From: Bacillus sp. FJAT-27264
Lineage (GTDB): Bacteria; Bacillota; Bacilli; Paenibacillales; Paenibacillaceae
Reading direction: 5' to 3'
Assembly (NCBI RefSeq): GCF_001682855.1
Contig: NZ_MAQW01000003.1
Coordinates: 1 to 64,000 of the forward strand
Length of the DNA stretch: 64,000 nt
Shown: positions 25,517 to 33,909 of the stretch, piece after piece
Layout: every line of letters begins with the position of its first letter
Position numbering within the stretch: position 1 is the first letter of the stretch
Position numbers and translations under genes: made by a program
Notes under the pieces: model-generated
What the model was told of the DNA's origin: nothing
Databases searched by the model: none
The model's input: the letters and a program-made list of their open reading frames with translations, nothing else

Positions 25517-25579
25517 ATGACAACACCAATTGATGAGTTAATTCAAGCGATCTCACTTTCCAAGGATGTTGCCAAATGA
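25517..25579 (+). CDS. Possible 20-residue leader peptide
   Basis: ATG at 25517 with GGAGATG eight bases upstream; the peptide begins MTTPIDELIQAI and its stop overlaps the glycosyltransferase start as ATGA. It may couple translation of the glycosyltransferase, or be the tail of a gene removed when the island formed. The stretch 25331..25516 holds nothing recognisable. Confidence 0.4.
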   Translation: MTTPIDELIQAISLSKDVAK

Positions 25580-26679
25580 AGCGCTATGAAGTGGTCTGGA
25601 AAGGACCGATTCACAAAACAAGCGGACTTGGCCGTGCCAGCAGAGCCTATGCAAGATCATTGAAGCAGCAGGGTGTAACCGTTAGATTAGGTGCGCCAAG
25701 CCATCGTAATAACGGCATCCAGGGCAAAAAAGTACTGATTTATCATCATATTCCCAGTCACATGCAATGGAAAAAAGAGCGAAGCGTGTATGATTCCATG
25801 ATTTTAAATACCGTGTGGGAAACAAGCAAGACCCCAAAAGGCTGGCTTTCACACATGAACAAATTCGATGCGGTGTGTGTTCCCTCCCTGCATAACAAGA
25901 GAGTTCTAAGGCACAGCGGAGTGAAAGTTCCGATTTTTGTCGTTCCTCATGGGGTAAACACCAAGGATTTTCATCCGAACAATAAGAAGATGTCTTTGCC
26001 GGGGGCGGCAGGGAAGTTTACGTTCGTGTCTGTATTTGGCTTCCAGCATCGCAAAAATCCGGAGGGTCTGCTAAGGGCATACTGGGAGGAATTTTCTTCT
26101 AAAGATAACGTGATTCTGGTGATCAAAACGAACGGATATGCGGCGAATGAGAACGAAAAGTGGATTCAGCAGAAAGTCATGCAATACAAAAAGAGACTAG
26201 GGATTCAGAAAAATACAGCCCCTGTTGTCATTATCGGCCGTCAGCTCAGTGAAAGCCGTCTCAAAGGCTTGTATACGCTCGGCAATGCCTTCGTCCTCCC
26301 CACTCGTGGCGAGGGTGTCGGACTGCCTTTTTTAGAATCGCTGGCGAGCGGCGTACCGGTCATCGCTACAGGCTGGGGCGGGCAAACGGATTTCCTTACG
26401 CACAACAACTCATTCCTGGTTCCATATCAGCTGAGAAGCCCTTCAAGCAGCATGAACAGAGCCATATCCAGAAAGTTCAGCAGCTTGTTTGCGCAAAAGG
26501 GACAACGCTGGGCTGAACCGGATCTGCACAGCCTCAAAAAGCTCATGAGGAAAGCGTACGCGAATCCCGATCTTTGTAAACGGAAAGGACAACAAGGGCG
26601 AAAGGATATGCTTAAGCTATCCTGGGATCGGGCGGGGAAGTTAATGAAAAATGCGATTGAAGAGATTATTCGATCCTAG
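25576..26679 (+). CDS. Glycosyltransferase, GT-B fold, GT4-like
   Basis: A 367-residue glycosyltransferase of the group-1 type. The N-terminal half opens with a WKGPIHKTSGLGRASRAYA loop typical of GT-B acceptor domains. The C-terminal half has FQHRKNPEGLLRAYWE, and the donor-binding segment TRGEGVGLPFLESLASGVPVIA, with the E-x7-E motif. It probably transfers a sugar from a nucleotide sugar to a cell-surface or spore-surface glycan. It is translationally coupled to the small upstream frame. A dead nucleotidyltransferase follows, consistent with a degenerate surface-polysaccharide cluster. Confidence 0.88.
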   Translation: MKRYEVVWKGPIHKTSGLGRASRAYARSLKQQGVTVRLGAPSHRNNGIQGKKVLIYHHIPSHMQWKKERSVYDSMILNTVWETSKTPKGWLSHMNKFDAVCVPSLHNKRVLRHSGVKVPIFVVPHGVNTKDFHPNNKKMSLPGAAGKFTFVSVFGFQHRKNPEGLLRAYWEEFSSKDNVILVIKTNGYAANENEKWIQQKVMQYKKRLGIQKNTAPVVIIGRQLSESRLKGLYTLGNAFVLPTRGEGVGLPFLESLASGVPVIATGWGGQTDFLTHNNSFLVPYQLRSPSSSMNRAISRKFSSLFAQKGQRWAEPDLHSLKKLMRKAYANPDLCKRKGQQGRKDMLKLSWDRAGKLMKNAIEEIIRS

Positions 26680-26723
26680 ACATGAGGATGAAGATGATGC
26701 TCCCTAAGGAAGGAGGAATGAGC

Positions 26724-26871
26724 TTGCGTATCGTACTATTGTGCGGGGGATCGTGAAAAAGGCTTTAGCCTATGCATGCAAACAAATAGGTATCCGTACA
26801 GTCCTGAACAGAGTCTGAAGCGTATGTATATGAATGAAGGAGACAGATCAATGCTTAATTGGGGGTAGATC
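26724..26871 (+). pseudogene. Sugar-phosphate nucleotidyltransferase remnant
   Basis: After AGGAGG and a TTG start, the frame reads LRIVLLCGGS, then stop, KRL, stop, P. This is the GGSGKRLWP nucleotide-binding motif of mannose-1-phosphate guanylyltransferase-type enzymes with GGA changed to TGA and TGG to TAG. Further in-frame residues (KQ, TESEAYVYE, RRQI) fit the SKQF and ES-V-R blocks of the family with more stops. Only the first 50 codons remain. Confidence 0.6.
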
Positions 26872-27612
26872 GTGTTGAAGAAGGTAAAATATAAAATGGG
26901 GAAATTGGGAAAGTACGAATTCATGAAGAAATATAAAATGATAAGCATATTCTTGCCAGACACTCGCAAAGCAACTTTGTCTAACATTAAAATAATGCTG
27001 AAATTGTATAGATCTGTTTACTTAAAACCCGATGAGGGAACAGGCGGTCGTGGGATATATAAACTCACTAAGAGCAAGAATAGCCTTATTTTACGCGTCG
27101 GTTCGAATTCACGTATGTATAGCTCATTAAATGAATTATATACATCAATTCAAAGAATTCTAATTAGGGATAAATACATTGTTCAAGAAGGAATTGAACT
27201 GTTAAAGCACAATAATCGTTCGTTCGATGTCAGAGTTATGGTACAAAAGAATGGAGAAGGAACATTGGATGTTACCGGGATTATTGGAAGACAAGCGAAG
27301 CGGAATAAAGTAGTTACGAATTTTCATTCTGGAGGAACTCCCTTACCTATAGATACCTTACTGAAATCACATCTGAATGATGAATCAAGGAAACAATACA
27401 TTAAAAAAATGGAGAGATTAGGGAGAGATTCAAGCGCTGTTCTTAGTAAAATATATAAAAGTAAACGAGCATTTGGAGTTGATATAGCAATTGATAATAA
27501 AATGAATCTCTGGGTCTTGGAGATTAATACCCAACCTGATATGAGCATTTTTAACACTTTGAAGAACAAAACGATGTACAAAAGGATTCTAATGTACTCA
27601 GAAAATAAATGA
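26872..27612 (+). CDS. YheC/YheD family ATP-grasp protein
   Basis: A 246-residue ATP-grasp protein like the YheC/YheD spore-coat-associated proteins of Bacillales. Visible blocks are YLKPDEGTGGRGIYKL (nucleotide loop), QEGIELLKHNNRSFDVRVMVQ, and FGVDIAIDNKMNLWVLEINTQPD (metal-binding Asp/Glu-Asn). The GTG at 26872 follows GGGGGTAG. The gene is clearly more AT-rich than its surroundings, suggesting separate origin. Family members are linked to spores, but the ligated substrate is not known. Confidence 0.85.
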   Translation: MLKKVKYKMGKLGKYEFMKKYKMISIFLPDTRKATLSNIKIMLKLYRSVYLKPDEGTGGRGIYKLTKSKNSLILRVGSNSRMYSSLNELYTSIQRILIRDKYIVQEGIELLKHNNRSFDVRVMVQKNGEGTLDVTGIIGRQAKRNKVVTNFHSGGTPLPIDTLLKSHLNDESRKQYIKKMERLGRDSSAVLSKIYKSKRAFGVDIAIDNKMNLWVLEINTQPDMSIFNTLKNKTMYKRILMYSENK

Positions 27613-27699
27613 TGAGCGGACAAAAGAGCAGCCGTATATCCTTACGTTGGTAAACTGCTCTGGATGATTCTCAGCTCAAGATGTCCCCAAAGTGAGGTT

Positions 27700-28374
27700 T
27701 TATTTCCCTTGAATCGATAAGGCTAGTTCTTTTAACTGTTCTCTTTCCAGAACTTCTTTTGTTGTTCCTTTTTTAGCTAAATGCACAATGACCTGACCTA
27801 ATTGTTCAGAAGTTACTACCGACTTCATTCGTTTTAACAACGGATTTAATGGTTTCATTATATTGTATAATATACGATACTGTGTTGTTTTTGAACGTTC
27901 ACCATGCATGGGCAAAATTGCACCTGGACGTAACATGTACGCTGCTTCAAATGGCATACCCAGTAATGTGTTTTCCGTCTTCCCCTCTACCCGTGCCCAC
28001 ATCTCTTTCCCTTGTTCTGTACTATCTGCGCCCATTCCAGAAACATAGATTATTTTCATATTCGGATTGAGTTGCACTAATTGCGTAGCAGCCTTTATTG
28101 TCATTTCATTGGTGATACGTGTATATTCATCCTCTGACATACCTGTTGAAGAAACACCAATTAAATACAAACACGCATCAAACCCCGTCACTTTTTTCTT
28201 TATGGAAGAAAGGTCTGAAATATCCGGTAACACAACTTCTTGATATTTGGGGTGCTGTTTTCCCGTTGACTTACGAACTATTGCAACGACCTGCTCTACC
28301 TCTGGATCTAGTAGACATTCTCTTAATGCTAGCTGTCCTATCATACCTGTTGCACCATATAAGATTACTTTCAT
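27700..28374 (-). CDS. NAD(P)H-binding atypical SDR (NmrA-like)
   Basis: A 224-residue Rossmann protein with YGATGMIGQLAL (GxxGxxG at residues 7-13) and YVSGMGADST, as in the HTATIP2/YbbM-like atypical SDRs. These bind NAD(P)H but often lack classical SDR catalysis. AAAGGG precedes the ATG. Its last third is duplicated at 25028..25330. Its last bases form the right boundary of the island. Confidence 0.85.
   Translation of the reverse strand: MKVILYGATGMIGQLALRECLLDPEVEQVVAIVRKSTGKQHPKYQEVVLPDISDLSSIKKKVTGFDACLYLIGVSSTGMSEDEYTRITNEMTIKAATQLVQLNPNMKIIYVSGMGADSTEQGKEMWARVEGKTENTLLGMPFEAAYMLRPGAILPMHGERSKTTQYRILYNIMKPLNPLLKRMKSVVTSEQLGQVIVHLAKKGTTKEVLEREQLKELALSIQGK
27709..28002. repeat. Direct repeat, right copy (294 bp)
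   Basis: Intact source copy of the left repeat at 25037..25330, lying inside the NAD(P)-binding gene. Homologous recombination between the copies would delete about 2.7 kb. Confidence 0.9.
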
Positions 28375-28723
28375 ACTGACACCCTTTCTTTAAAAACAAT
28401 ATTAGTCAACCAACTCTGGAAAAGGTTCGTTATATCAAAAATGGCCTCTACTTTATGGTCATTTCTTATTATCACAAATGAATAATAAATGATCGTTCAC
28501 TTAAAGTCAAATGATTATTCTTTCGAAAATCCTATAGATGAACTCGATCATGACTTTACTGATGCATTTTAAAGTTGAGTTCTCTGACTAAATTGAAAAT
28601 GGACAGCTGAGCTAGCGGTCCATCCTGTCTGTTCCCAACCGAGATCCTATCCGGAATCGAATGAGTGAGCCGCTTATCCAAAAACTGCTTCAATGCTACA
28701 GCGACAAAATAAGCGATAAATAT

Positions 28724-28770
28724 AAAAAGGAGTTGCCCTTAAGCCCTTATTGGACCTTTGGACAACTCCT
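28724..28770 (-). terminator. Terminator of the FMN reductase gene
   Basis: Stem AGGAGTTG...CAACTCCT with TTTTTA on the minus strand. The rest of 28375..28723 shows no recognisable gene; ATGATCGTTCACTT at 28488 resembles half of a TetR-type site. Confidence 0.75.
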
Positions 28771-28788
28771 AATATCATCTTATTTGAA

Positions 28789-29331
28789 TTATCGATTATA
28801 TTGATTAAACCAAGTCACGAAGTTATCCACCACGGAATCCAAAAACTGAATCGTCGGTTCGTGAGTTAGATTGCCCTCTTCATCAAATTTTTCATGCACG
28901 GCCCCTACGTAGACTTCATTTCCTGGAAGTAGAGGAGATGAAATACCAAAGGAGAATAATATTTCTCGCAAATGCAATTGGGCTTTAACCGTTCCTAAAT
29001 TACCCATAGAGGCCCCAACGATCCATGATGGTTTACCATTCATCACTCTGTCCACGCGGGACAACCAATCGATGGCATTCCCTAACACTCCCGGAATCGT
29101 ACCATTATATTCAGGCGTCACCCACAATACTGCGTCTGCATCGGCCACTTGGCTTTTAAATTTCCGGACTGCTTCAGGAGGATCGTTCTCAATATCTTGG
29201 TCATAAAACGGTAGACTAAGGCTTAAGATTTCAAGATCTAACTTGTCGCTGTAACGCTTCTTGATAAATTGAGCAAGCTTTAGGTTATAAGAATCTTTAC
29301 GGATACTTCCTATAATAGCAGCAACTTTCAT
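28789..29331 (-). CDS. NADPH-dependent FMN reductase family protein
   Basis: A 180-residue flavodoxin-like reductase of the ChrR/YieF/SsuE-type family. The FMN phosphate loop is GSIRKDSYNLKL (8-19) and the flavin-ring motif is TPEYNGTIPGVLGNAIDW. Members reduce quinones, azo dyes or chromate, or supply FMNH2 to monooxygenases; several luciferase-like monooxygenases in this window would need that. GGAGG lies four to five bases before the ATG. It stands alone with its own terminator. Confidence 0.9.
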   Translation of the reverse strand: MKVAAIIGSIRKDSYNLKLAQFIKKRYSDKLDLEILSLSLPFYDQDIENDPPEAVRKFKSQVADADAVLWVTPEYNGTIPGVLGNAIDWLSRVDRVMNGKPSWIVGASMGNLGTVKAQLHLREILFSFGISSPLLPGNEVYVGAVHEKFDEEGNLTHEPTIQFLDSVVDNFVTWFNQYNR

Positions 29332-29436
29332 ACGTACCTCCGATAGTTACGAATTTGTTATAGCGCGTAGTAGATAGCTCCATACACAACCTGTGCAATG
29401 TTGCAATGTTTACATATATGTTATCCGTACTTAATA

Positions 29437-30246
29437 TTAGTTTGTTAGGGCTGCGTAATCTTCTTCGCTTAGTTCGAGATTGGCCGCACGCAGATTATCT
29501 TCCAAGTGAGCAGGAGAAAGTGTTCCTGGAATTGGCAGAATTATAGGTGAGCGCTGAAGTAGCCACTTTAATGCCACCTGTTGCGTTGTAGCATTCAATT
29601 TGCGGGAGATATCTGCTACCTTTTCTTCTACTTTGGCAGTGTCGCCATACAAGCCACCCAAAGGAAACCAAGGAATGAAGACAATCTGATGTTCGGTACA
29701 AAAGTTCACAAGATCCTCATATTTGCGATTGAACACATTGTATTCGTTCTGAACGCTAACTATTGGTGCAATTTTCAGTGCCAGTTGAAGCTGCTCAACC
29801 GTTACCTCTGACAAGCCGATGTGCTTAATAAGCCCTTCATCTTGGAAGCTTTTCAGCAACTGGATGGTTTCTTCCAGTGGAATATTAGCGTCTACACGGT
29901 GGAGTTGATAAAGGTCAATTCTGTCTACATTGAGTCTCTTCAAACTCTCTTCCAACTCGCCTCGTAATTGTTGGGGATCATTCCCATTCGCGCCACCTTT
30001 GGTGGCCACCAATAGGCCGTTTCCGTAAGGTGCAAGTGCGCTGGCAATGCCCTTCTCGCTCTCTCCGTCAGCATAGATATATGCTGTGTCAATAAAATTA
30101 GTCCCAAGTTCAAGGGCTCGTTTCAGTAAATTGTGTGCATCCGGTGTATCAGTGATGCGGTTGGTGCCCAAGCCGATTCGATTGACAGTGAAATCACCTA
30201 TTGAAATAGTGCCTGCCTGCGCTGCAGAAATATTTTTCGACATCAT
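29437..30246 (-). CDS. Aldo/keto reductase
   Basis: A 269-residue aldo/keto reductase with D53 and Y58 in FIDTAYIYADG, K83 in VATKGG and H116 in LYQLHRVD. It resembles the YdbC/oxidoreductase subgroup. AAAGGGG precedes tandem ATGs at 30246 and 30243. Its promoter carries a near-perfect palindrome at 30304..30324, and a tetR gene lies immediately upstream on the same strand, so repression by that TetR is likely. Confidence 0.9.
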   Translation of the reverse strand: MMSKNISAAQAGTISIGDFTVNRIGLGTNRITDTPDAHNLLKRALELGTNFIDTAYIYADGESEKGIASALAPYGNGLLVATKGGANGNDPQQLRGELEESLKRLNVDRIDLYQLHRVDANIPLEETIQLLKSFQDEGLIKHIGLSEVTVEQLQLALKIAPIVSVQNEYNVFNRKYEDLVNFCTEHQIVFIPWFPLGGLYGDTAKVEEKVADISRKLNATTQQVALKWLLQRSPIILPIPGTLSPAHLEDNLRAANLELSEEDYAALTN

Positions 30247-30303
30247 TGTAGCCCCTTTACCTTTGATTGTTTTTTGAACATTGGTGCTGAAAAACCATTA
30301 AAA

Positions 30304-30324
30304 GGAACAGAACTGTTCTGTTCC
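30304..30324. promoter_or_regulatory. TetR-type operator before the aldo/keto reductase
   Basis: GGAACAGAAC followed by its mirror image TGTTCTGTTCC: a 21-base dyad symmetric except at its centre. It lies in the reductase promoter, unlike the CGATCG sites of the other TetR. Confidence 0.75.
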
Positions 30325-30380
30325 GTTTTTAGAATACAGTACGTCTTGTTCTATGTCAAGAGACACGAGATTTTATTATA

Positions 30381-30434
30381 AAAAAGACACCCCTTAGAGT
30401 GAACATTAGATTCAATGTTTATTCTAAGAGGTGT
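30381..30434 (-). terminator. Terminator of the tetR gene at 30.5 kb
   Basis: Long stem built on ACACCTCTTAGA / CTAAGGGGTGT, followed on the minus strand by TTTTTT. It separates tetR from the reductase, which must then have its own promoter. Confidence 0.75.
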
Positions 30435-30461
30435 AGACATTTTGCTCTCTTCATCAAGGTT

Positions 30462-31028
30462 TCAAGCCACATGAAAGTTGATCAAATGTGTTGCGAGTGC
30501 TTTAAGTTGGGATGCTGGACCGGCCGAGCCTAGTGCGTGAGCTAACGACAGTGCTCCAGTGATCACGATCATAAGTTGATCCGTCAAATTATCATCTTGA
30601 GCACCGGCCAGCTGGGTCAGTCGGTTCAAGCGTAAATGCATTGAGTCGTTATATTCAACAGTCAATTGCTTGACAAAATGGCTCTCTTCGGGGAATTCTG
30701 CAAGAGCGTTGGAAAAAGCACATCCACGATAATCGGGACTCATCATTGTATCCGTAATAACATCGATAAAAGCCAACAATTGCTCTTTAGGAGATCCCTC
30801 ATGCTTCGCAATAATCTCGTCAAATTTTTTCCAATCATTTCTATCCGATTCCACGAGATAAGCAGCTATCAAATCATCTTTGGTTGGAAAATGGCGATAA
30901 AGCGTCGCCTTGCCAACTCCAGATTGCTCAACAATCGTATCAACACCTACCGAACGTATACCTTTTCGATAAAACAAATCGCAAGCCACTTCTAGGATAC
31001 GCTCCCGCGCAGGTTTACGTGATGTCAT
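30462..31028 (-). CDS. TetR/AcrR family repressor
   Basis: A 188-residue TetR regulator with a typical N-terminal HTH (SVGVDTIVEQSGVGKATLYR, then HFPTKDDLI) near residues 25-55 and a helical C-terminal ligand domain like the YxaF/LmrA group. I choose the ATG at 31028, nine bases after AGGTG; a GTG at 31040 is an alternative. It is upstream of the aldo/keto reductase whose promoter has a 21-base dyad, the likely target. Confidence 0.88.
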   Translation of the reverse strand: MTSRKPARERILEVACDLFYRKGIRSVGVDTIVEQSGVGKATLYRHFPTKDDLIAAYLVESDRNDWKKFDEIIAKHEGSPKEQLLAFIDVITDTMMSPDYRGCAFSNALAEFPEESHFVKQLTVEYNDSMHLRLNRLTQLAGAQDDNLTDQLMIVITGALSLAHALGSAGPASQLKALATHLINFHVA

Positions 31029-31275
31029 CAATTCAAACACCTACCAATCTCTAAAATACTGTCCTCATAGTGTAACAAAGCGCTTATATTACATCAACTG
31101 ATGATCTCAGATTACCAGCCCTTTATTTGAGCAGCTATGTCACTGTCTAATTTTTCTTCTATCTTCACCATCGAGCGTACGTAATATTCTACTTATATTT
31201 TCTATTAAAATATTAAGTTCTTGCACGAGATTATTGGTAATAAAATGATTTTATTATCCATTACATACACCTTTT

Positions 31276-31337
31276 GTTGACTTAGTCCACATTTAGCATT
31301 AACATAACTGTATCCCTTAAACGTGGACTAAGTCAAC
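31276..31337. repeat. 15-base inverted repeat of unknown role
   Basis: GTTGACTTAGTCCAC at 31276..31290 and its exact complement at 31323..31337, with a 32-base AT-rich spacer, 54 bases before the GNAT start. It could be a regulator site, the ends of a tiny mobile relic, or a tail of the tetR leader. The remainder of 31029..31391 has nothing recognisable. Confidence 0.7.
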
Positions 31338-31391
31338 TTTTAAATTGTAATTATGCATATTGTATTAACATCTAATTGAAGGAGATAATAT

Positions 31392-31868
31392 ATGAAGATC
31401 CGAGAAATTAAAAATGAAGACAATGCCAAAATCAAAAAAGTGATACAAGATTCATTAAAATCGCTTGGCCTAGCCATTCCTGGAACAGCTTACTTTGACC
31501 CTCAACTTAACGACCTTCATCACTATTATAATAACAGTAAACATGCAAACTACTGGGTAGTAGAAATGGAAAACGAAGTTGTTGGCGGTATTGGCATCGC
31601 TCCGTTCAACAAACATGAACAAGTTTGCGAATTGCAAAAGCTTTACTTAACGCCCCAAGCACAAGGCCTAGGACTAGCAAAAAAACTTATGGAAACAGCT
31701 TTGTTATTTGCCTCAGAACATTATACAAAGTGCTATTTGGAAACACAGCATGAATTACAAGCTGCATGCAAATTATATGAAAAATTTGGATTCACCCTTC
31801 TAAATGAACCATTGTCAGGTTCTGAGCATTCTGCTATGAATGCGTGGTATATAAAAGCTTTGAAATAA
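31392..31868 (+). CDS. GNAT family N-acetyltransferase
   Basis: A 158-residue acetyltransferase of the YjgM/PhnO-like group. The CoA-binding motif is LYLTPQAQGLGLAKKLME (about 92-110), followed by YLETQHELQAACKLYEKFGF. GAAGGAG lies about eight bases before the ATG. It is transcribed alone, after the 15-base inverted repeat and before the terminator at 31928. The substrate is unknown. Confidence 0.88.
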   Translation: MKIREIKNEDNAKIKKVIQDSLKSLGLAIPGTAYFDPQLNDLHHYYNNSKHANYWVVEMENEVVGGIGIAPFNKHEQVCELQKLYLTPQAQGLGLAKKLMETALLFASEHYTKCYLETQHELQAACKLYEKFGFTLLNEPLSGSEHSAMNAWYIKALK

Positions 31869-31927
31869 TCAAAATATCTATAGAAGATAATCCTTAAGAC
31901 TATATATTCGGCCGTATCGCTCAATAC

Positions 31928-31969
31928 AAAAATCCGATTGCCCTACATACAGGGCGCAATCGGATTTTT
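31928..31969. terminator. Bidirectional terminator between GNAT and MFS genes
   Basis: AAAAATCCGATTG / CAATCGGATTTTT perfect arms with A and T tracts on both sides; serves the convergent genes on either side. Confidence 0.9.
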
Positions 31970-31994
31970 CACATTAAAGATGTATGATAGGTTC

Positions 31995-33206
31995 TTACCC
32001 ACTGACTTTGTCCGGTTTACTTAGTAAACGATTTACAGTCTCTACACTGAATAGCATGAGAACTAATAGAATAAGTACCACGACCGGGAACAAGTCTGTA
32101 CTCGTTTTAGCTGCAAGGAGTCCGAATAAAGGCGGTAGAAGCGTGGTACCACTATAAGCGACAGCCATCTGGTATCCCATCAATTTTGCTGAATGCTCTT
32201 TTCCAAACCGGGCAGGTGTTTCATGCAGAAGTCCTGGATAGATTGGGGCGAGTCCGAGTCCGATTAGAATGAACCCCAACATAGAAAATGATGCGGAGAA
32301 AGGGAGCAGCAGAATGATTCCCCCTGCAATGGTTACGAGTTGGCCGTAACGGATTAACAGTCGATTGTGTACTTTCAAAGTGATAAAACCAGTGATCAAC
32401 CTTCCAATGGTAATGCCTCCGTAGTACAAGGAAATCCACCCAGCAGCCATTTCTGCTGTAACATTTTTTGTCCCCACCAGGTAACTTGCTCCCCATAACC
32501 CAACAGTCGTTTCGACTCCACAATACATGAGAAATGCAAGCAGTGAAGGTTTAACCCCCCTCAATTGAAGTACCTTTGTTGGGAGAGTGGATTCTGCCTT
32601 TTCTTCACGAAGTATGTCTTGAACTGTGTGCTCTGAATTCTCTAAATCCCGTATTGCTGCCACACGCTTCCACAAAGGTAAAGTTACAAAAAGAATGATG
32701 ACAAGAATGGCCTGGATAATGGCTACTGCAGCATAACCGCCTCTCCATGAATGCTGACCTGCCATATAAGTGGCCATGATGATCGGTCCCATGGTTGCTC
32801 CTACACCCCAGAAGCAGTGTAGCCAGTTCATGTGGTGAGCCTTGTAGTTCTCAGCAACGTAATGATTTAATGCTGCATCTACCGAACCTGCCCCAAGACC
32901 AAGTGGAATGGCTAAAACGATAAACCAAAACATTGATGGGGCCATAGAAAAACCAAGTAATGCGACTGCGGTAAGGAGGCAACTGAATAAAGTGATCTTT
33001 CCAGTTCCTAGACGTTGAATCATTCTCCCGCTTGCCAGACTGGAAACGATTGTCCCTCCAGCAATAATCATAGATATCAGTCCTGCGGAGCCCAGAGAAG
33101 AACCGATTTCTGGCCATATAACAGGCCATGCTGAGCCAAGTAGAGAATCCGGAAGACCGAGACTAACAAAAGCAAGGTAGATCACAATTAAAAACCAGGT
33201 TGCCAT
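31995..33206 (-). CDS. MFS transporter
   Basis: A 403-residue, 12-segment major facilitator. The N-terminus (FVSLGLPDSLLGSAWPVI) and the long central loop (about 190-220, charged) are typical of the FucP/YfkF-like sugar or metabolite branch. A MFS loop (GRMIQRLGTGKI) lies near residues 60-72. AGGAGAGG precedes the ATG. The VOC gene at 33261 lies 54 bases upstream on the same strand, so they may be co-transcribed. Cargo unknown. Confidence 0.87.
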   Translation of the reverse strand: MATWFLIVIYLAFVSLGLPDSLLGSAWPVIWPEIGSSLGSAGLISMIIAGGTIVSSLASGRMIQRLGTGKITLFSCLLTAVALLGFSMAPSMFWFIVLAIPLGLGAGSVDAALNHYVAENYKAHHMNWLHCFWGVGATMGPIIMATYMAGQHSWRGGYAAVAIIQAILVIILFVTLPLWKRVAAIRDLENSEHTVQDILREEKAESTLPTKVLQLRGVKPSLLAFLMYCGVETTVGLWGASYLVGTKNVTAEMAAGWISLYYGGITIGRLITGFITLKVHNRLLIRYGQLVTIAGGIILLLPFSASFSMLGFILIGLGLAPIYPGLLHETPARFGKEHSAKLMGYQMAVAYSGTTLLPPLFGLLAAKTSTDLFPVVVLILLVLMLFSVETVNRLLSKPDKVSG

Positions 33207-33260
33207 AGATAAATCCTCTCCTAATACAATAACTTTGTCGTGATCTGTGATCTCACGAAT

Positions 33261-33644
33261 TTATTCAGTAATTTCAATTTGATTATTTTCAGGTCCTAAA
33301 ATACAACTTTCGTAATAACCATCACCTGTTGTGCGCGGTCCACTTAAGATAGAATAACCAGCCTCTGCTAGCTGATTTGTCAATATATCCACTTTTTCTT
33401 TACTGCCTGCACTAAACGCCAAATGGGTAAATCCAGTACGCAGCAACTCCTTGTTCTCATCAGTCATGTTCGGTCTACTCATTATCTCTAGTCTCGTTCC
33501 ATGATCGAATGTAAGAAAATACGTTTTCAAACCTGTTTTGGAGTTATAGTAAAGCTCATTTGATTCGGCATTAAAGAATTTGATGAAGAATTGTTTGTAA
33601 ACCTCCAAATCGTTCACATACATGGCGATGTGTTCTATTCTCAT
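33261..33644 (-). CDS. VOC family protein (glyoxalase/dioxygenase superfamily)
   Basis: A 127-residue single-domain vicinal-oxygen-chelate protein. Metal-type positions are visible: H5 in RIEHIAMYV, H74 in GFTHLAFS and the C-terminal glutamate in NNQIEITE. The length fits small glyoxalase/FosX-like or binding proteins. AAGGAG lies eight bases before the ATG. Upstream is a 265-base gap with a terminator for the tautomerase. Confidence 0.87.
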   Translation of the reverse strand: MRIEHIAMYVNDLEVYKQFFIKFFNAESNELYYNSKTGLKTYFLTFDHGTRLEIMSRPNMTDENKELLRTGFTHLAFSAGSKEKVDILTNQLAEAGYSILSGPRTTGDGYYESCILGPENNQIEITE

Positions 33645-33818
33645 CTCATTCGCTCCTTATTTATTTCTGAAATTTTTGGAATATCCCAACATAATAAAGG
33701 ATCTTTATAAAGTAATTATCATTATAAATGCTACACAGAAAAATTCAAGTGCTTGACATACGAATTTAATGGCATGAGTAAAATTGCACTTGAATTGCTC
33801 TCAGTTCAGAAACAATGG

Positions 33819-33841
33819 AAAAACCACGCTGGGCGTGGTTT
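33819..33841 (-). terminator. Terminator of the tautomerase gene
   Basis: AAACCACGC / GCGTGGTTT with TTTTTCC on the minus strand. The rest of 33645..33909 shows nothing else. Confidence 0.8.
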
Positions 33842-33909
33842 CTTAAAGGATTATAGGTTTGATTGGCGATGTTCCTGACATCTTTGATTCTGACATTGGA
33901 GCTATCACC

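Noticed and set aside
28661-28804. 47-codon plus-strand frame (MSEPLIQKLL...)
   Set aside because: It lies over the FMN reductase terminator and 3' end and has only a weak upstream GGAA; better explained by the hairpin.
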